Position numbers and translations under genes: made by a program | In this document: positions 11,939 through 14,124 of the stretch, piece after piece | Layout of the letters: each line of letters starts with the position of its first letter | How positions within the stretch are numbered: position 1 is the stretch's first letter | The notes under the pieces: generated by a model | Database searches by the model: none | Told to the model about the DNA's origin: nothing | The model's input: only the letters and a program-made list of their open reading frames with translations | Source: Candidatus Woesearchaeota archaeon | GTDB lineage: Archaea > Nanobdellota > Nanobdellia > Woesearchaeales > UBA10200 | Assembly: GCA_016180275.1 (NCBI GenBank) | Contig: JACPBN010000083.1 | Location: 1 to 14,124, forward strand | Direction: 5' to 3' | Length of the DNA stretch: 14,124 bases

Positions 11939-13864
11939 ATGGGCAAAGAAAACAAAGAAACTAAAGAAAAAGATCAGAAAGAAGCATCTGAAAAATCAGA
12001 GCATAAGCAATCAGATTATAAGCAATCAGAACAAAAGCAAGAGCAAAAAACAGATCAAAAATCATTGACTGCTCAGCAGGTTCCAGATCCATTAGCTAAT
12101 CTTCCAAAAGAAGCTCAAGAGAAATTAAAAGCAATTAAGTCAAAATTAGAAAAATTCCAGAAAAATCTTCTGGACAAGTTTGACAAATATATTATGGGCA
12201 TTGCATTATTGCCTCCGCAGAAAGAGCAAAGCACAGATAAGGTTGAAAAAGACAAAATTAATGTTGTCATTCTGATTGATGATTCTGACAGCAAAAAGAT
12301 GAGCAAGTTTGAGCTTAAAGACAAGCTAGGTGCAATTATTGCACAAATGGGCCAGGAAATTGACAAAAATTTAGTTACACAAACAATTATTGTAAGTGAG
12401 CTATGGCAGAGCTGTTATGACAGCAAATATGACTTTTTGCAGACTGTAGCATTAGCAGTGCCTATCTTTGATACAGGCATGTTAGCAGCTGTTAAGATTG
12501 CAGAAGTTCATAAGTCAATGGTATTAAAGAAGTTTGAAAAATATATCGTTAGTTATGTCCTGGCGGGAAGTTTAGTACAGGGAAAAGCAACCTCTTCATC
12601 TGATATTGATGTCTGGATAGTTATTGATGACACAGATGTCAAAAAGATGACAAGAGCAGAGCTAAAAGACAAGTTGCGCGCAATAATTATAGGCATGGGT
12701 ATTGAAGCAGGAGAAATTACCGGCATCAGAAATAAGCTGAATATCCAAGTTTACATATTGACTGATTTCTGGGACAGCTTGAAGGAAGCAAATCCTATTA
12801 TATTTACTTTGTTGAGAGATGGAGTGCCATTCTATGACCGCGGAGTGTTTATGCCATGGAAACAATTGCTTAAGATGGGCAAAATTAAGCCTAGCAGAGA
12901 AGCAATTGACATGTTCATGGGCTCAGGCGACCAAATGCTCAGGCGCGTTAAAGACAAGCTAAAGGACATGGGCATGGAAGATATCTATTACGCACTATTG
13001 ACTCCAAGCCAGGCAGCTATTATGATGTTTGGGATTGCGCCTCCTGCTCCAAAAGAGACTCCAGAAGTTATGAGAGATATATTTGTTAAAAAAGAGAAAC
13101 TGCTTGAAGAAAAGTTTGTAGAAATTCTTGAGCACACAATCAAAGTAAGAAAAGACATTGAGCATGGAGAGAAAAAAGAGCTTACAGGCAAAGAGCTGGA
13201 TGAGCTTTTAACAGATGCAGAGAAATTCCTGAAGAGAATCAATCGCTTATTTACGCAGATAGAGAAAATAAAGGAAGAAGAATCAATGCTGCATACTTAC
13301 GAGACAATTGTTACTCTAGTCAGAGATGTGCTTAGGTTAGAAGGCATTGAGAAAGTTTCTGAGAAAGAAATGGTTGAAATATTTGAGAAGCAATTAGTTT
13401 TAGTCGGCAAGATACCTGATAAGTATTTGCGCATATTGGTAACCGTAGTCAAAGCTAAGAAAGATTATGACGACAAGAAACTAACTAAGCAAGAAGTTGA
13501 GCAAGCACATAAAGACAGCAATGAATTTATTAGATTCATTCTTGAATATACGCAGAGAAAACGAGGCAGAGAATTAGAAAGAGCAAAACTGCGTGTCAAG
13601 CATGGCAGCAAATTTGGTGAAATTTTGTTGCTCGACGGGACTGCATACATCATACGTGACATTGACAACGAGACAAAAGAAATCTCTAAAGCACCTATAA
13701 ACGAAGACGGCGGATTAGGCAAACCAGAGCCAGCTACCATGGAAGAGCTAGAGCATGCAATCTCAAAGGTAGATATTCCGCCAAAAGTGTTTATCAAAGA
13801 GCCATTGTTTGAGAACTTGAGAGAGATATTTGGCAAGGATGTTGAAGTGCAGGTTAATTATTAG
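11939..13864 (+). CDS. Tandem nucleotidyltransferase (MNT) protein with two HEPN-like regions
   Basis: The product has 641 residues. Residues 1-45 are a K/E/Q-rich disordered tail. Residues about 78-190 and 196-310 are two copies of a polymerase-beta-type nucleotidyltransferase fold; compare VVILIDDSDSKKMSKFELKDKL (109-130) with VWIVIDDTDVKKMTRAELKDKL (225-246). Copy 2 has the active motif: Gly210-Ser211 in AGSLVQGKATSSSDIDVWI with Asp222 and Asp224. In copy 1 the aspartates are Lys106 and Asn108 and the GS is gone, so it is probably inactive. Residues about 345-440 are helical and carry RKDIEH (Arg404-x4-His409), the HEPN RNase motif. Residues 491-540 repeat this region, with KKDYDD in place of the motif. 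The C-terminus (545-641) is a small strand-rich domain. MNT/HEPN pairs are known toxin-antitoxin systems; the HEPN call is inference. The nucleotidyltransferase call is sure. Confidence 0.85.
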   Translation: MGKENKETKEKDQKEASEKSEHKQSDYKQSEQKQEQKTDQKSLTAQQVPDPLANLPKEAQEKLKAIKSKLEKFQKNLLDKFDKYIMGIALLPPQKEQSTDKVEKDKINVVILIDDSDSKKMSKFELKDKLGAIIAQMGQEIDKNLVTQTIIVSELWQSCYDSKYDFLQTVALAVPIFDTGMLAAVKIAEVHKSMVLKKFEKYIVSYVLAGSLVQGKATSSSDIDVWIVIDDTDVKKMTRAELKDKLRAIIIGMGIEAGEITGIRNKLNIQVYILTDFWDSLKEANPIIFTLLRDGVPFYDRGVFMPWKQLLKMGKIKPSREAIDMFMGSGDQMLRRVKDKLKDMGMEDIYYALLTPSQAAIMMFGIAPPAPKETPEVMRDIFVKKEKLLEEKFVEILEHTIKVRKDIEHGEKKELTGKELDELLTDAEKFLKRINRLFTQIEKIKEEESMLHTYETIVTLVRDVLRLEGIEKVSEKEMVEIFEKQLVLVGKIPDKYLRILVTVVKAKKDYDDKKLTKQEVEQAHKDSNEFIRFILEYTQRKRGRELERAKLRVKHGSKFGEILLLDGTAYIIRDIDNETKEISKAPINEDGGLGKPEPATMEELEHAISKVDIPPKVFIKEPLFENLREIFGKDVEVQVNY

Positions 13865-13888
13865 GCTGTCAGTATTATAATTTATTTC

Positions 13889-13909
13889 ATTTTTTGTATT
13901 TGTTTAGCC
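13889..13909 (+). terminator. T-rich terminator after the nucleotidyltransferase gene
   Basis: Six T at 13890-13895, followed by further T-rich sequence to 13905, begin about 25 bases past the stop. This is archaeal-style termination without a clear hairpin. Confidence 0.45.
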
Positions 13910-13921
13910 ATAACAACTACA

Positions 13922-14122
13922 AAAGCAGTGGCGACTGCCAATATTTGACGAACATAATTCCACAATAACCATACTAAGTTGCGACGGGCAATACTATTTA
14001 CTTACAGATTAATTAACTCTGCTCACAAAACTCTTGTAGTGTCACAGCTACTAACTATTCGTAGAGGAGGAGCAACTTTTTGATGGTCTAAGCCAGTGTT
14101 CGTCGGCAGTCGCCACTGCTTT
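13922..14122. repeat. About 200-base element with long terminal inverted repeats
   Basis: AAAGCAGTGGCGACTGCC (13922-13939) is repeated exactly, inverted, at 14105-14122. After a 7-base insertion on the left side only, GACGAACA (13947-13954) is matched by TGTTCGTC (14097-14104). Pairing continues inward with ACCAT (13966-13970) to ATGGT, and AAGTTGC (13976-13982) to GCAACTT (14072-14078). Each outer arm also folds on itself (GCAGT-GGCG-ACTGC). There is no ORF inside. It could be a MITE-like mobile repeat, or a long folded RNA on either strand. It lies at the end of the window, where assemblies often break at repeats. Confidence 0.6.
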
Positions 14123-14124
14123 AG

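Noticed and set aside
11880..12068. 62-residue ORF starting at a GTG in the hairpin region.
   Set aside because: Lysine-rich out-of-frame reading of the nucleotidyltransferase N-terminus; no start signals.
13922..14122. Integron attC site or CRISPR unit.
   Set aside because: No attC core sites (GTT...AAC) at the ends, no integrase, and no repeated spacer-repeat pattern.

Overview
The window looks like a piece of an AT-rich archaeal genome, most likely a DPANN lineage near Woesearchaeota/Pacearchaeota. This placement is inferred from gene content and was not tested. The archaeal signs are ribosomal protein L15e (absent from bacteria), repeated TTTATATA boxes about 26-29 bases before start codons with no room for a leader (leaderless transcripts), four PIN-domain VapBC loci, and a long nucleotidyltransferase protein of a kind I recall from DPANN genomes. 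The first ~480 bases differ: they are visibly richer in G and C, carry a normal Shine-Dalgarno site, and encode a PilZ-like protein, a family that is mostly bacterial. That end is either transferred DNA or a chimeric assembly join.

Layout. 1-484: the tail of an unrecognised gene, then a PilZ-like gene. 674-2689 (minus): a membrane pyrophosphatase. 2883-3480: a decayed strip with a Tc1/mariner-IS630-type DNA-binding stub and a TIR-like fragment. 3602-4879: two VapBC modules facing each other tail to tail. 5035-6222: a NapA-like cation/proton antiporter. 6328-7302: a HAD-like protein. 7299-7930 (minus): an AbrB/VapC module. 8031-8128: a TATA box followed by a compact hairpin ending in six T, a good candidate small RNA or leader. 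8166-9833: two unrecognised proteins, the second bounded by a 32-33 base direct repeat. 9969-10541 (minus): L15e. 10548-11025: a mostly non-coding, partly structured strip with a 48-residue ORF. 11026-11657 (minus): a fourth VapBC. 11878-11935: two hairpins just before a 641-residue protein (11939-13864). 13922-14122: an inverted-repeat element at the window end.

How it fits together. The pyrophosphatase and antiporter could form an ion-energetics pair (pyrophosphate-driven pumping plus cation/proton exchange), although they are not in one operon. The four toxin-antitoxin modules use different antitoxins and different candidate operators, yet share the same 4-base ATGA overlap between antitoxin and toxin. 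The most interesting protein is the last: it appears to hold two nucleotidyltransferase copies (first lacking catalytic residues, second keeping them) followed by two HEPN-like copies (first with an Rx4H motif, second without). This would be an MNT/HEPN system, normally two genes, built as a pseudo-enzyme/enzyme tandem in one chain.
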